A DNA stretch of 64,000 nt from an uncultured Clostridium sp. (lineage in GTDB: Bacteria; Cyanobacteriota; Vampirovibrionia; Gastranaerophilales; Gastranaerophilaceae), in NCBI GenBank assembly GCA_905212085.1, contig CAJMDF010000001.1, positions 1 to 64,000 of the forward strand. Reading direction: 5' to 3'. The notes under the pieces were generated by a model that was not told the origin of the DNA, searched no databases, and worked only from the letters and a program-made list of their open reading frames with translations. A program made the position numbers and the translations under genes. Positions 35,713 to 45,273 of this stretch are shown here, one piece after another; position 1 is the stretch's first letter; the number at the start of each line of letters is the position of its first letter.

Positions 35713-36613
35713 TGAGAGGTTAAAAAAATTACGTATGCCTGAAGAAAAATTGACAAAAAAGGAATTATTTTTTTCTATTTTAACAAAGATGTTCTTTTTG
35801 ACAGTTGGTCCATTTGTTGCAGCTTTTGCTTTAGAAGTTTTTTTAGTTCCAAATAATATTATTGATGGTGGTATTGTTGGTATTTCTATTATTTTAAGTT
35901 ATTTAACAAAGATTAATTTAGGGTTATTAATTTTTATAATTAACATTCCATTTTTCTTTCTTGCTTTTAACAAAATTGGTAAAAAATTTGTACTTCAAAC
36001 TTTTTATGCAATTGGCATGTTGTCTTTGGCTTTAAACTTATTTACATCTCATGATCATCCTGTAACTCATGATTTATTGTTATCAACCGTTTTTGGCGGA
36101 ATTATTTTAGGCACAGGAGTTGGTTTGGTTCTAAAAAATGAAGGATCTTTAGATGGAACTGAAATTATGTCTTTAGTATTATCTAAAAAATTCGGATTTT
36201 CTGTTGGCGAATGGATAATGTTATTTAATATATTTATTTATGGCGCAGCAGGTATTGTTTTTGGTTGGAATAAAGCAATGTATGCTGTACTTACTTATTT
36301 TATAGCCTTCAGAGTAATTGATGTTGTTTTAGAAGGTCTTAATTCTGCAAAATCAATTGAAGTTATAAGTGATAAAGCTACAGAAATAGGTGATGAACTT
36401 TTAGAAAAATTGGATATAGGTGTTACTTATTTAAAAGGAATAGGAGCTTATTCCGGAACAGAAAAGACATTGATTTATTGCGTGGTATCAAGACTAGAAC
36501 TCGCTAAAATGAAAGAAATTATAAAAAGGATTGATCCTACTGCCTTTATTTCGATTGTAGATGTCCATGAAGCATATGGCGGTAGAACCCGTGGTAGTAT
36601 TGACAAAATTTAA
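35705..36613 (+). CDS. YitT family membrane protein (DUF161/DUF2179)
   Basis: 302 residues: five or six membrane helices in the first 210 residues (GTGVGLVLKNEGSLDGTEIMSLVLSKKFG is a recognisable YitT stretch), then a soluble DUF2179 domain (GVTYLKGIGAYSGTEKTLIYCVVSRLELAKMKEIIKRIDP). YitT proteins are of uncertain function. The overlap with cdaA suggests joint expression and possibly a c-di-AMP-linked role, which is an inference. Confidence 0.9.
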   Translation: MNNERLKKLRMPEEKLTKKELFFSILTKMFFLTVGPFVAAFALEVFLVPNNIIDGGIVGISIILSYLTKINLGLLIFIINIPFFFLAFNKIGKKFVLQTFYAIGMLSLALNLFTSHDHPVTHDLLLSTVFGGIILGTGVGLVLKNEGSLDGTEIMSLVLSKKFGFSVGEWIMLFNIFIYGAAGIVFGWNKAMYAVLTYFIAFRVIDVVLEGLNSAKSIEVISDKATEIGDELLEKLDIGVTYLKGIGAYSGTEKTLIYCVVSRLELAKMKEIIKRIDPTAFISIVDVHEAYGGRTRGSIDKI

Positions 36614-36666
36614 CAAAATAGACAAGTTATTGAAAATATAGTATTATTTATAAAAAGGATAAAAAT

Positions 36667-37014
36667 ATGGCAAAAAATATTGATACAGTACCTATAGAAG
36701 TAAGTATATTAACAGCAGATCATGATATTAAAGGGGTTGTGCATGTTTCTAAATATACTAATACAAATAGAGAACTTACAGATTTATTAAATGATAAAGA
36801 ACGTAGATTTTTAGCAGTTACAAATGCTGAAATATATCCGAGAAATTCAAATCAATCTCCAAGAAAATACAATTTCTTAGAAATTCACATGGATTACGTT
36901 CTTATGGTACATCCTTCAACTCAAGCAGTTTTCCAAGAATCAGGAAGAACTCAAGAAGATATTTCAAGATTCAGAGATTTAAGACTAAAACTAAATCAAA
37001 CAAAACCGTTTTAA
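36667..37014 (+). CDS. Conserved small protein of unknown function
   Basis: 115 residues. The pattern KGVVHVSKYTNTNRELTDLLNDKERRFLAVTNAEIYPR, a beta-rich fold with LLN...F-L-A-V-T-N-A, resembles a conserved bacterial domain that I cannot name securely. No Cys or membrane segment. AAAGGA lies 7 bases before the ATG. It ends at a perfect-palindrome terminator. Confidence 0.75.
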   Translation: MAKNIDTVPIEVSILTADHDIKGVVHVSKYTNTNRELTDLLNDKERRFLAVTNAEIYPRNSNQSPRKYNFLEIHMDYVLMVHPSTQAVFQESGRTQEDISRFRDLRLKLNQTKPF

Positions 37015-37029
37015 ATAATCAAAAAACAA

Positions 37030-37057
37030 TAAAAGCGGAGTTTAAACTCCGCTTTTA
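37030..37057. terminator. Bidirectional hairpin terminator (perfect palindrome)
   Basis: Arms TAAAAGCGGAGTTT and AAACTCCGCTTTTA form a complete palindrome between convergent genes. Confidence 0.9.
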
Positions 37058-37065
37058 TTATTTAT

Positions 37066-37959
37066 TTATTTATTTGTTTGTTTATTTTTAATGTCATTTA
37101 ATAGGTTTGTGTTTTTATTTTCTTGTGTATTACCAGAGAATTGAGTTTTTTTATCTTTTTCATCAACTATAGCTGCTGGTCTTTCTGTATTATATGTATT
37201 TTTTGTATCTTTATGAGTTTCTAATGGTTTGTCATTTCTAGACATCCAAGCTTTTGTTTTGTCAGCTAAAGGTGTCGCAATAAACGGAACTATTATACGT
37301 TTTGCAATTAATGTAGCTGCAGCTAATGATATTAAATAACTAAATGCATTTTTAAGACCTTTTTTATCAGATTCTCTTGCAGTATGGAAGTCTTTTCCTG
37401 TCATTCCTTTTAGTTTATCTATTGAACTAAGTTTAGCTTGTAATGCTTTGTCTGCAGATCTTGTGAAGTATTTTCCAAATAATTTATTAAATATTTTGTT
37501 TTGAACTTTTTTATTTGAAATAGTGAAGAACATTAATAATTGCATACCAATCATTAAGCCTCCGTTTGCCAAGTCTAATGCTGCAACAAATTTTCTTTTA
37601 TCTTCTGGTATTTTTTTGTTGTTTAAACTTTGTTTTACATATAAATAACATCCTAAACCATCTTTTAGAACAATAGATGTTACACCTATTGCTGACATAA
37701 ATTTAGCGTTATCTATTTCATAGTTAGGAAATACTTTATTTTTTATAAATTTTGTTTCGGATAACCATTTTATAGTTTTTTCAGCCCAATTCTTTTTATA
37801 ACCAACTACTCCTAAGGCTCCTATTCCGGTTGCAATCGCAACGTTTTTAGCAATTTTAGCTGTTTTGTTAGAATTATTGTTATTATTTTTTTCTTTTGCT
37901 TCAAAAGTAATATTAGGCTTGTTATTTTGTTTAATTTGATTAACTGCAAGAATAGTCAT
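37066..37959 (-). CDS. Lineage-type membrane protein with ITFEA leader
   Basis: 297 residues, not recognised. Asn-rich leader MTILAVNQIKQNN ends in NITFEAKEK (16-24). Hydrophobic stretches near 38-54, 88-108, 126-147 and 205-225 suggest four membrane segments. The last 60 residues are polar and disordered, with another QFSGN near the end. It overlaps the previous gene by 1 base (TAATG), with AGGTG upstream, so the two are translationally coupled and probably act together. No family is known to me. Confidence 0.7.
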   Translation of the reverse strand: MTILAVNQIKQNNKPNITFEAKEKNNNNNSNKTAKIAKNVAIATGIGALGVVGYKKNWAEKTIKWLSETKFIKNKVFPNYEIDNAKFMSAIGVTSIVLKDGLGCYLYVKQSLNNKKIPEDKRKFVAALDLANGGLMIGMQLLMFFTISNKKVQNKIFNKLFGKYFTRSADKALQAKLSSIDKLKGMTGKDFHTARESDKKGLKNAFSYLISLAAATLIAKRIIVPFIATPLADKTKAWMSRNDKPLETHKDTKNTYNTERPAAIVDEKDKKTQFSGNTQENKNTNLLNDIKNKQTNK

Positions 37960-39377
37960 TATTTCACCTCGCTATTCTTGGTTGCTTTGTCAACCAGTTC
38001 TTTTGATTCGTTATTATGTTTTTTACTTGATAGTTTTGGAAATGCTATATCCATAAATTTTGGATATATACGGTTCAATAAATCGCAACTTATAGGTAGT
38101 ATTATCAATGCCCCTGCTAATGTTGCAATTCTTTTTACACCTTCTATGTGTTTTTTAGTTAATTCTTTTAATTTATTTGCAACTTCTTTGGCAAATATTT
38201 TGTCTGATAAGCGGAATTCTTTATTTGCGGCTTTCGAATCTTTTATTTTTTGTTTGAACATTTCTTCGATTTCGCTTACAGTTTTATTTTCGGATATTGC
38301 TTGTTTTACTTTATTTAAGAAATCAATAGAATCAGTATGTTCTTTAATTCTGTCTGATATACTTGCTTTTACAGATTCAACTACTTGATCTCTAGAGGTA
38401 AAGCCTTTATATTTTTCAACGTGACCTTGCATTCTTTTAACTTTTTCAAGCATTTTAGCTTTTCCTGCAGAACCAAGTGTTCTAGTTTCATTAATTATAT
38501 CAAGAAGTTGTTTGTCAGCTTTGTTATGTTTTAATTCTTTATGTTTTTGTTTTAAGAATTTTGTAATTTCTTTAACATCATCTGTACTATTGATTTTATT
38601 TTCTATTTCATTTAGTAAATTTTTAGAAATGTCATAATTATTTCTATAAAATTCACTTCTTTCAATACGTTTTGTTAATTTAACTTCATTACATACTTGG
38701 AGTCGTTTATTTTCTTCTTCAAGCATTGATTCTACTGTTTTATTAAGAATTTCTGTATATTTTTCTTTTGTTATTGGGACTGGAGTTGTTTGTCCTTTAA
38801 CTGTATAGTATACTGTATTTTCTTTTCTTAAAGTATTAATTAAATTTTCATCTTGTTTAGCTACATATTTGTCAGCAAGAGCTTCTCTTTGTTTTTTATT
38901 TAGACCAGGATGTAATTTTTTCATTAAATTCATTGCATAATCTTTATCTTTAAAAGGTGTTTTGTTGCAATCTATGTTCATAGCACCTTCATTTGCCATT
39001 GAATTAATTTTGTTAACGATTGGAATTGTAAATAATCCTTGTGTTGCAACTGCTAACACTGCTGATATTGGTTGACGCCATGCTGAATAAGTTCTAGTAT
39101 CTTCATCTGTTTTGGATAAAGGATTGTATTTGATAAAAATAGGAGCTAACAAGCCTGTTCCTAAGGCATTAATACATATATCCTGAAACTCTCCAATATT
39201 ATTTTTTAATTTATTTATTCCTCTTAGTATTGACGGATTTAAAGAATTGATTTCTTTTTCAATTGTTGCTTGAGGTATATTACTTGTAAAACCTATTTGA
39301 TTATGTGTTGTATTATTTGGCTTTTTGTAATAATACCCGTTGTTTTTAATATTCTGATTAATCTTGTCTATGTTCAT
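37959..39377 (-). CDS. Lineage-type membrane/coiled-coil protein with IGFTS leader
   Basis: 472 residues, not recognised. Leader MNIDKINQNIKNNGYYYKK leads to QIGFTSNIP (27-35). A hydrophobic region near 70-85 and 100-125 and another near 425-447 bracket a long, charged helical domain with E/K heptads (about 170-410). GTGLLAPIFIKYNPLS and TYSAWRQPISAVLA look conserved in character. The gene is first of a two-gene unit with the 297-residue protein. Confidence 0.7.
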   Translation of the reverse strand: MNIDKINQNIKNNGYYYKKPNNTTHNQIGFTSNIPQATIEKEINSLNPSILRGINKLKNNIGEFQDICINALGTGLLAPIFIKYNPLSKTDEDTRTYSAWRQPISAVLAVATQGLFTIPIVNKINSMANEGAMNIDCNKTPFKDKDYAMNLMKKLHPGLNKKQREALADKYVAKQDENLINTLRKENTVYYTVKGQTTPVPITKEKYTEILNKTVESMLEEENKRLQVCNEVKLTKRIERSEFYRNNYDISKNLLNEIENKINSTDDVKEITKFLKQKHKELKHNKADKQLLDIINETRTLGSAGKAKMLEKVKRMQGHVEKYKGFTSRDQVVESVKASISDRIKEHTDSIDFLNKVKQAISENKTVSEIEEMFKQKIKDSKAANKEFRLSDKIFAKEVANKLKELTKKHIEGVKRIATLAGALIILPISCDLLNRIYPKFMDIAFPKLSSKKHNNESKELVDKATKNSEVK

Positions 39378-39441
39378 GATTATTTTCCCTACAACGATGA
39401 AACCTTCTATATATATAGAGGTTCAAACATAATAAAAATTG

Positions 39442-41088
39442 CTAATTTGGTGTTAAATTATTAAGTTTTGTAAACTTAATAAGTGTCCAATTCCCTTTCT
39501 GCTCAAACTTAACTATAGCAAGGTTATTCATCATTTCATAAAAAGTTTTATTTTTTATATATGAAAAAATTAGGAATAATAAAGGTTCTTTATTATATAA
39601 AACCTCATTATTTGCAATTAGTGTTAAATTATCCGGAGAATAAAATGCTACACTGTTTAATACTACCATTACTATACTTTGACCCGGTTTTAATTCCGAG
39701 AAAATTTTTGAATTTAGCATGCTCTCAAAATAATTATTTTGATTAGATAAGAACATGTTTTTGTATATAGATTTTCCATTTTTATATGCCATTTCATATG
39801 ATATTGATTTTGACAAATATTGAGGGAAATTCCCTTTTTGGATTTCAACTACTCGATAATTTGAAAAATCAAAGTATTTTTCAAATCTATTTTTTGGATA
39901 ATATTCTAAAAGAATCATGTCGTCTTTTTTTAAATTCATTCTGGTAAGGATATCTGTCATTATTTTGTGACCTTCAGCTCTTCGCATTTTAGGTGCTGAA
40001 TATGGATGTACGATGATATATCCTAGTGAAATAAGTGAATAAATTATAATTAATGTATTTTTTAGAATTTTATTATTAATTGAACAAATTCCAAAGCTTG
40101 CAAGATATATTAGTATTGGATAAACTTCAATTGAATATTTTGTAATGAAAACTAATTTCCCAGAGATTGAGGCTAATATTAATATTGAAATAGTTGCAAT
40201 AAACAATGAAAATATTTGAATATTTATTTTATTTCTAAATAAGGATTTGATAATTCCGATAATTGCAATTATTGCAGGTATTATCATAAATAATGCAAGT
40301 TTTGGCGCATATAAAAATTTATCCGGAGCATTTGTCAGATTTGTAAGTACTGGTGAAAAATAGTCTGTAAATAAAAATCCTATTTTAGAGATAGAAAAAT
40401 GTCCCCACCATTGTGAAAAAGATTTGGTTGTCAATATTTTAAATATTAATGGAGTTAATAAAATACCGCCTGTAAATATTGAAATCCAGACGGTAGTTAT
40501 TACTTTTTTAAATTGCTTAAATAAATTAATACTTAGCACAATTAAATTAAAGAATACAAATACAAATCCGATTGTATGTGTAAATAATATTAAAAAATTC
40601 GAAACCGCATATAAAATAAAGTTTTTTTTATCAGGATTTTTTATGCATTTAATTGTGTATAAAAGGCTAAATGCTGAAAAAAGAAATAATATTGAGTATA
40701 GTCTTACTTCTTGAGAATAATATATTAAAAAGGAGCTAATTGCAGTAATTGCAGAGCATAAAAGCCCTGTATTTTCATCTTTTTCTTTTCCAACAAGATA
40801 CATTACCGGGATTGATAAAACCCCTGCAAATACAGAAGTTAATCTAAGTAAAATATCACTTTGCCCAAATAGTGTCATACAAAATTTTAAATATAAATAA
40901 TAAAAAGGCATGTGACATTGTGATTTTATTGCATTAATAAATCCATCAGAAAATGGGGTAGCTGCAATCATCCAACTAACATATTCATCATTCCATAACC
41001 CATCAGGCTTGTTTATAAATATTAGTCTTAAAGCTATCCCTAAAAGAATTATTAAAGATATTTTCCAAAAATTTTTCACGTTTGTCAA
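39442..41088 (-). CDS. Membrane glycosyltransferase of the PMT/ArnT (GT-C) type
   Basis: 548 residues with at least ten hydrophobic segments. The GT-C acidic motif LWNDEYVSW is in the first outside loop (about 31-39), followed by the family-typical HMPFYYLYLKFCMTLFG and YSQEVRLYSILFLFSAFSLL. These enzymes move sugars from polyprenyl-phosphate to protein or lipid acceptors on the outer face of the membrane. The start is a TTG behind AGAGGG. It diverges from a GT2 gene that could make its polyprenyl-phosphate-sugar donor. Acceptor unknown; surface proteins such as pilins are candidates. Confidence 0.85.
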   Translation of the reverse strand: MTNVKNFWKISLIILLGIALRLIFINKPDGLWNDEYVSWMIAATPFSDGFINAIKSQCHMPFYYLYLKFCMTLFGQSDILLRLTSVFAGVLSIPVMYLVGKEKDENTGLLCSAITAISSFLIYYSQEVRLYSILFLFSAFSLLYTIKCIKNPDKKNFILYAVSNFLILFTHTIGFVFVFFNLIVLSINLFKQFKKVITTVWISIFTGGILLTPLIFKILTTKSFSQWWGHFSISKIGFLFTDYFSPVLTNLTNAPDKFLYAPKLALFMIIPAIIAIIGIIKSLFRNKINIQIFSLFIATISILILASISGKLVFITKYSIEVYPILIYLASFGICSINNKILKNTLIIIYSLISLGYIIVHPYSAPKMRRAEGHKIMTDILTRMNLKKDDMILLEYYPKNRFEKYFDFSNYRVVEIQKGNFPQYLSKSISYEMAYKNGKSIYKNMFLSNQNNYFESMLNSKIFSELKPGQSIVMVVLNSVAFYSPDNLTLIANNEVLYNKEPLLFLIFSYIKNKTFYEMMNNLAIVKFEQKGNWTLIKFTKLNNLTPN

Positions 41089-41138
41089 AATCCCTCTTTA
41101 ATTATATAATAAAAAGAAAATTTTAAAAGAGGATAGTT

Positions 41139-42083
41139 ATGAAGTTAATAATACAAATACCTTGTTACAATGAAGAAAAAGCTTTACCGGTAACATTAGA
41201 GGCTTTGCCTAAACAAATAGAAGGAATTGATGAAATAGAAGTTTTGATAATTAATGATGGATCTACTGATAAGACTGTAGATGTTGCAAAAAGCCTTGGA
41301 GTAAAGCATTTTGTAGATATGCCTCATAATTGCGGCTTAGCAAAGGCTTTTGTTGCCGGTATTAATACTTCTTTATCTTTAGGTGCAGATATTATTGTTA
41401 ATACAGATGCAGATAATCAATATTGTGCAGATGATATAGAAAAAATAATTAAACCTATATTAGATGGCTCTGCAGATATTGTAATAGGTTCAAGACCTGT
41501 ATCTAAAATTCAGCATTTTTCTTTAATGAAAAAATTCCTTCAAAAATTGGGATCTTTTGTAATGCGTTTAATTAGTTCTACAGACGTGGAGGATGCTCCA
41601 AGCGGTTTTAGAGCATTTTCTCGAAATGCAGCAATTCAGTTAAATATTTTTGATAATTATACATATACACTGGAAACAATTATTCAGGCAAAAGCTAAGG
41701 GTCTAGTGCTAGAATGTGTTCCGATAAGTGTGAATCCTGATTTAAGAAAATCTAAATTGGTAAAAAATATTTTTGATTATGTAAGACGATCAATGTTTAC
41801 GATGATTAGAATGTTTATAATATATAGACCGTTCAGATTTTTTGCAATTTTATCAGGATTATTTCTATTTTTCGGAATTTTAATTGGGATTAGATTTTTA
41901 TATTATTTTATAAATGGAAGTGGCACAGGACATATACAATCCCTTATTTTATCTGCAATTCTAATTATTACTGGGGTGCAGGTTGCTGTAATTGCAGTTT
42001 TGTCAGAATTAATGTCTATAAATCGAAAATTGCTTGAAGATATTCAAAGACGCTTGAAATTGCAAGACTTGAAAAAATTTTAG
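41139..42083 (+). CDS. Glycosyltransferase family 2 with C-terminal membrane helices (DPM1/GtrB-like)
   Basis: 314 residues. GT-A domain: IPCYNEEKALPVTLEAL, INDGSTDKT, NTDADNQYCADDIEK (DxD-type), GSRPVSK and a D-A-P-S-G-F-R-A-F stretch. Two membrane helices at about 230-255 and 265-290. This layout is typical for polyprenyl-phosphate mannose/glucose synthases. AGAGGA lies 7 bases before the ATG. It faces the GT-C transferase gene across a 50-base shared promoter region containing TTATATAAT. Confidence 0.92.
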   Translation: MKLIIQIPCYNEEKALPVTLEALPKQIEGIDEIEVLIINDGSTDKTVDVAKSLGVKHFVDMPHNCGLAKAFVAGINTSLSLGADIIVNTDADNQYCADDIEKIIKPILDGSADIVIGSRPVSKIQHFSLMKKFLQKLGSFVMRLISSTDVEDAPSGFRAFSRNAAIQLNIFDNYTYTLETIIQAKAKGLVLECVPISVNPDLRKSKLVKNIFDYVRRSMFTMIRMFIIYRPFRFFAILSGLFLFFGILIGIRFLYYFINGSGTGHIQSLILSAILIITGVQVAVIAVLSELMSINRKLLEDIQRRLKLQDLKKF

Positions 42084-42127
42084 GAAGTAATAATATATTA
42101 AAAGATTGAAAAAATAGGAAATTTTAT

Positions 42128-44335
42128 ATGGCAAAAGTTGAATTTATTTCTAATTTGAAGAATTTTTTTACCTCTGCACAAACTTTAAAATATTTATATT
42201 TTATAGGCTTTACAGTATTAATGACAGCAGTGATTGCGTCTCAAAATTTCTTTTTCCAAAATATTATAGAAAATGGAATAAGTAAACGTGATATTATTGC
42301 ACAAAAGACATTGACTGTAGAGGATGTAAAAAGAACTGAGCAGCATAGAAAAGAGGTTGCACAGAAAGTAGAGCCTGTTATGGCTCCTGCAGAGGATGAT
42401 TTTATAAAAACAAATCTTCAAACATTGCAGTCTTCTGTAATGCAGATTCGGAAAAAGAATGTAGAATTATCTATAAAAAAAGAGGAATTAGGTATTCTTT
42501 TTGATTTGTCAGATAATTCAAAAAGGGATTTTATAATAAACTTTTTGTTAAAAGCAGATGATAATATATTGCATGAAGTCTTTGATAAATCTAATCTTAC
42601 TCTTACTAATATTTTACATGAAGGTATTACTGAAAAAGATTATGAAAAAGATAATATAGATCAGATAATTTTAAATAATATGGTATCTAATGTCTCCAAA
42701 CGACAGGTTTCAGTAATAAAGGCTATGTTAGAACAGGTAATTGTACCTAATCTTGTTGTGGACGAGTTTGCAACGGAAATAGCCAGAAAAAATGCTCAAA
42801 ATTCTGTAAAACCATATGAAGTTGTTTTTCAAAAAGGTGATAAAATATTATTTGAAGGAGAACCTGTCACAAGATTAAAAAGGGATGCTCTAAGACAAGC
42901 AGGTTATAATGTATACCAGTTAAATTGGCAGGGGCTTGCAGCTATTTATATAATAGTTTTTATCGGAACGTCTTTATTTTTAAGTTATATGAAATTTTTT
43001 GAGAAAGATTTTATTCAGCCAAGATATTTATCAATATCAGCTTTCTTATCATTATTAATTGCAATTATAGCTGTTTTGATTCCTACAGGTTTTTCTCCGT
43101 ATGTAATTCCTATACCGGCTTTTTTAATTTTAATGTCAATATTTACAAAACCTAGAATAGCATTTGTTGCTGCTGTAATTTTATTATCGGTAATGTCTAT
43201 AGGTTATCAATATAATATTCAGTATTTGGTAGCATTTTTGCTGTTAAGTATTTTATCTGCAGTAGCTGTATCGCAAATCCGTTATGCAGAACGTGTTGAT
43301 GTAATTAAAACAGGCTTTTATATTGGCCTTTCGGGGTTAATAATTGTTTTGAGTATATATATTTTAGAAAAATGTCTAATAGAAGTTGATAATGTATTAT
43401 TATTAAAAAATTGTATTTATATTTTATTAAATGGTATTTTCAGTGCAATAATTGCATCTGGTTTAATGCCTTTATTTGAAAGTGCTTTTAAAATAATTAC
43501 TCCCTATGGTTTAGCAGAATTGGGAGATCATAATCAAAAACTTTTAAAAAGATTACAAATGGATGCTCCTGGAACTTATCATCATAGTCTAATGGTATCT
43601 AATTTATGTGAAGCTGCTGCTGAGGCAATAGGAGCTGATCCTATTTTAGCGAGAGTTGGTGCTTTGTATCATGATATTGGTAAATTAAAGCGACCATTAT
43701 TTTTTGTGGAAAATCAATCTTATTTCTTAATTGAAAATCCACACAATAAATTTACACCAAGAATTAGTAAGATGATAATTACAGCCCATCCAAAAGATGG
43801 TCTTGAGATTGCCAAATCGAAAGAATACCATTTACCTCAAGTTATTCAAAACTTTATTATTCAACACCATGGTGAAGGTTTAGCCAGTTATTTTTATAAT
43901 CAAGCTGTGAAAGAAGAAGGTGCTGAAAACGTAAAAGAAGAACAATTTAGATATCCAGGTCCTAAACCAAATACAAAAGAAACTGCTATTTTGATGATTG
44001 CGGATGCTGTTGAATCTGCTGTTCGTTCACTAAAAAGCCCTACTCCAGAAGAAATTGAAGGCATGATTAATAAAATAATAGTAGAAAGATTAAATGATGG
44101 GCAACTATCCGACAGTCCTTTAACTTTAAAAGATATAAAAACTATTGCGTCAACATTCTCAAGAATTTTGAGAGGAATGCAGCATAATAGAATAAAATAT
44201 CAAGAAAATTTAGCAGAAGAGTTACAAAAACAAAAAATCAATATGCCGGCTAAATTGCTAGATGAAGATTTAGAAAATAAGATAAAACAATTAGAAGGAG
44301 ATCAAAAATCTCATAACGAGGAAAAAAATGACTAA
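42128..44335 (+). CDS. pgpH: PgpH-type 7TMR-HD c-di-AMP phosphodiesterase
   Basis: 735 residues. N-terminal helix, a large outside 7TMR-HDED domain (about 55-265), seven membrane helices (about 275-460), then a cytosolic HD domain with YHHSLMVSNLCE, ALYHDIGKLKRP, HPKDG and IIQHHGEG and the late D of IADAVES. This is the PgpH architecture. It should hydrolyse c-di-AMP made by CdaA. It overlaps ybeY by 8 bases, and ybeY overlaps dgkA by 4, the same pgpH-ybeY-dgkA order found in many Firmicutes and Cyanobacteria. Confidence 0.95.
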   Translation: MAKVEFISNLKNFFTSAQTLKYLYFIGFTVLMTAVIASQNFFFQNIIENGISKRDIIAQKTLTVEDVKRTEQHRKEVAQKVEPVMAPAEDDFIKTNLQTLQSSVMQIRKKNVELSIKKEELGILFDLSDNSKRDFIINFLLKADDNILHEVFDKSNLTLTNILHEGITEKDYEKDNIDQIILNNMVSNVSKRQVSVIKAMLEQVIVPNLVVDEFATEIARKNAQNSVKPYEVVFQKGDKILFEGEPVTRLKRDALRQAGYNVYQLNWQGLAAIYIIVFIGTSLFLSYMKFFEKDFIQPRYLSISAFLSLLIAIIAVLIPTGFSPYVIPIPAFLILMSIFTKPRIAFVAAVILLSVMSIGYQYNIQYLVAFLLLSILSAVAVSQIRYAERVDVIKTGFYIGLSGLIIVLSIYILEKCLIEVDNVLLLKNCIYILLNGIFSAIIASGLMPLFESAFKIITPYGLAELGDHNQKLLKRLQMDAPGTYHHSLMVSNLCEAAAEAIGADPILARVGALYHDIGKLKRPLFFVENQSYFLIENPHNKFTPRISKMIITAHPKDGLEIAKSKEYHLPQVIQNFIIQHHGEGLASYFYNQAVKEEGAENVKEEQFRYPGPKPNTKETAILMIADAVESAVRSLKSPTPEEIEGMINKIIVERLNDGQLSDSPLTLKDIKTIASTFSRILRGMQHNRIKYQENLAEELQKQKINMPAKLLDEDLENKIKQLEGDQKSHNEEKND

Positions 44336-44825
44336 ATTTAATATTTTTAGCGAAAATATTTATGAAAATTGGCTTATTGATGAAAAATTTTTTATAAATA
44401 TTGCAAAAAAGATATTAAAATTTTATATTTCATTGCCTGATGTCTATGAAAAATCTTGTTTAAATTCTTTTGAATACAATACTATATCTTTTGATTTTTT
44501 GTATTGCGATAGTGTAAAAACTCATGAAATAAATAGGGAATATAGAAATAAAGATTATCCTGCTGATATAATTACATTTGCAATATTTGCAGACAGTGAA
44601 GATAAGTTTATATTTGATGGAGAGATTAATTTAGGTGAAGTTATGATTGCTCTGGATAAAGTTGAAGAGGAAGCTGTAAAAAAAGGTGTAACTAAAGAGT
44701 ATGAATTATCGTTTTTAATCAGTCATGGAATTTTGCATTTACTTGGATTTGACCATCAAACAGAAGAAGATTATAATTTTATTATAAATTTACAAAATAA
44801 AGCATTGGAAAGTATAGGGGTATGA
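44328..44825 (+). CDS. ybeY: Endoribonuclease YbeY (rRNA maturation factor)
   Basis: 165 residues. The zinc motif HGILHLLGFDH (His-x3-His-x5-His) is at about 143-153, preceded by REYRNKDYPADIITFA and GEVMIALDKVEEEA, all typical. It matures 16S rRNA 3' ends and aids ribosome quality control. The N-terminal 45 residues are Lys/Phe-rich and not strongly conserved in the family. It overlaps both neighbours. Confidence 0.94.
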   Translation: MTKFNIFSENIYENWLIDEKFFINIAKKILKFYISLPDVYEKSCLNSFEYNTISFDFLYCDSVKTHEINREYRNKDYPADIITFAIFADSEDKFIFDGEINLGEVMIALDKVEEEAVKKGVTKEYELSFLISHGILHLLGFDHQTEEDYNFIINLQNKALESIGV

Positions 44826-45196
44826 CAAAGTTTAAGCAGCAAGGGTTTTCAAATACTTTTAAAAACGCAAGAAAGGGAATGCGTCTTGTCCTAAAATCTG
44901 AAATAAATATAAGAGTTCATTTTTGTATAGCAATGATAGCTTTAGCATTAGCTTTTTTGTTAGATTTTAGTGTAGAAAGAATGTGTATATTGCTTTTGAC
45001 TATAGGTTTTGTCATAGTGACAGAAATGGTAAATTCAGCAATAGAATATTCTCTTGATGCTGTATTTCATAATAGATATTCAAGATTAGTTGGTATGGCT
45101 AAAGATATTTCAGCAGGTGCTGTTATGTTTGCTTCTGTAATTGCAATAGTTATAGGAGTTTTATTATTCGGATCTGCTTTGATGGCTAAATTATAG
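44822..45196 (+). CDS. dgkA: Diacylglycerol / undecaprenol kinase
   Basis: 124 residues. Short DgkA family: GFSNTFKNARKGMRLVLKSEINIRVH, three membrane helices, and the signature VTEMVNSAIEYSLDAVFHNRYSRLVGMAKDISAGAV, with catalytic E and the metal-binding N/E residues. It phosphorylates undecaprenol (or diacylglycerol) to feed the lipid carrier pool used by wall and glycan synthesis. It is last of the pgpH-ybeY-dgkA unit. Confidence 0.93.
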   Translation: MTKFKQQGFSNTFKNARKGMRLVLKSEINIRVHFCIAMIALALAFLLDFSVERMCILLLTIGFVIVTEMVNSAIEYSLDAVFHNRYSRLVGMAKDISAGAVMFASVIAIVIGVLLFGSALMAKL

Positions 45197-45218
45197 TTTA
45201 ATTCTTTTGTATACAACA

Positions 45219-45243
45219 AAGCCCTGAGGATATCAGGGCTTAT
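45219..45243. terminator. Hairpin terminator between convergent genes
   Basis: Arms AAGCCCTGA and TCAGGGCTT around a 5-base loop. The flanking T-runs are short on the plus strand, so strength is uncertain. Confidence 0.7.
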
Positions 45244-45273
45244 TATATAATTGGATAATTTCTGGCAAGAGTA

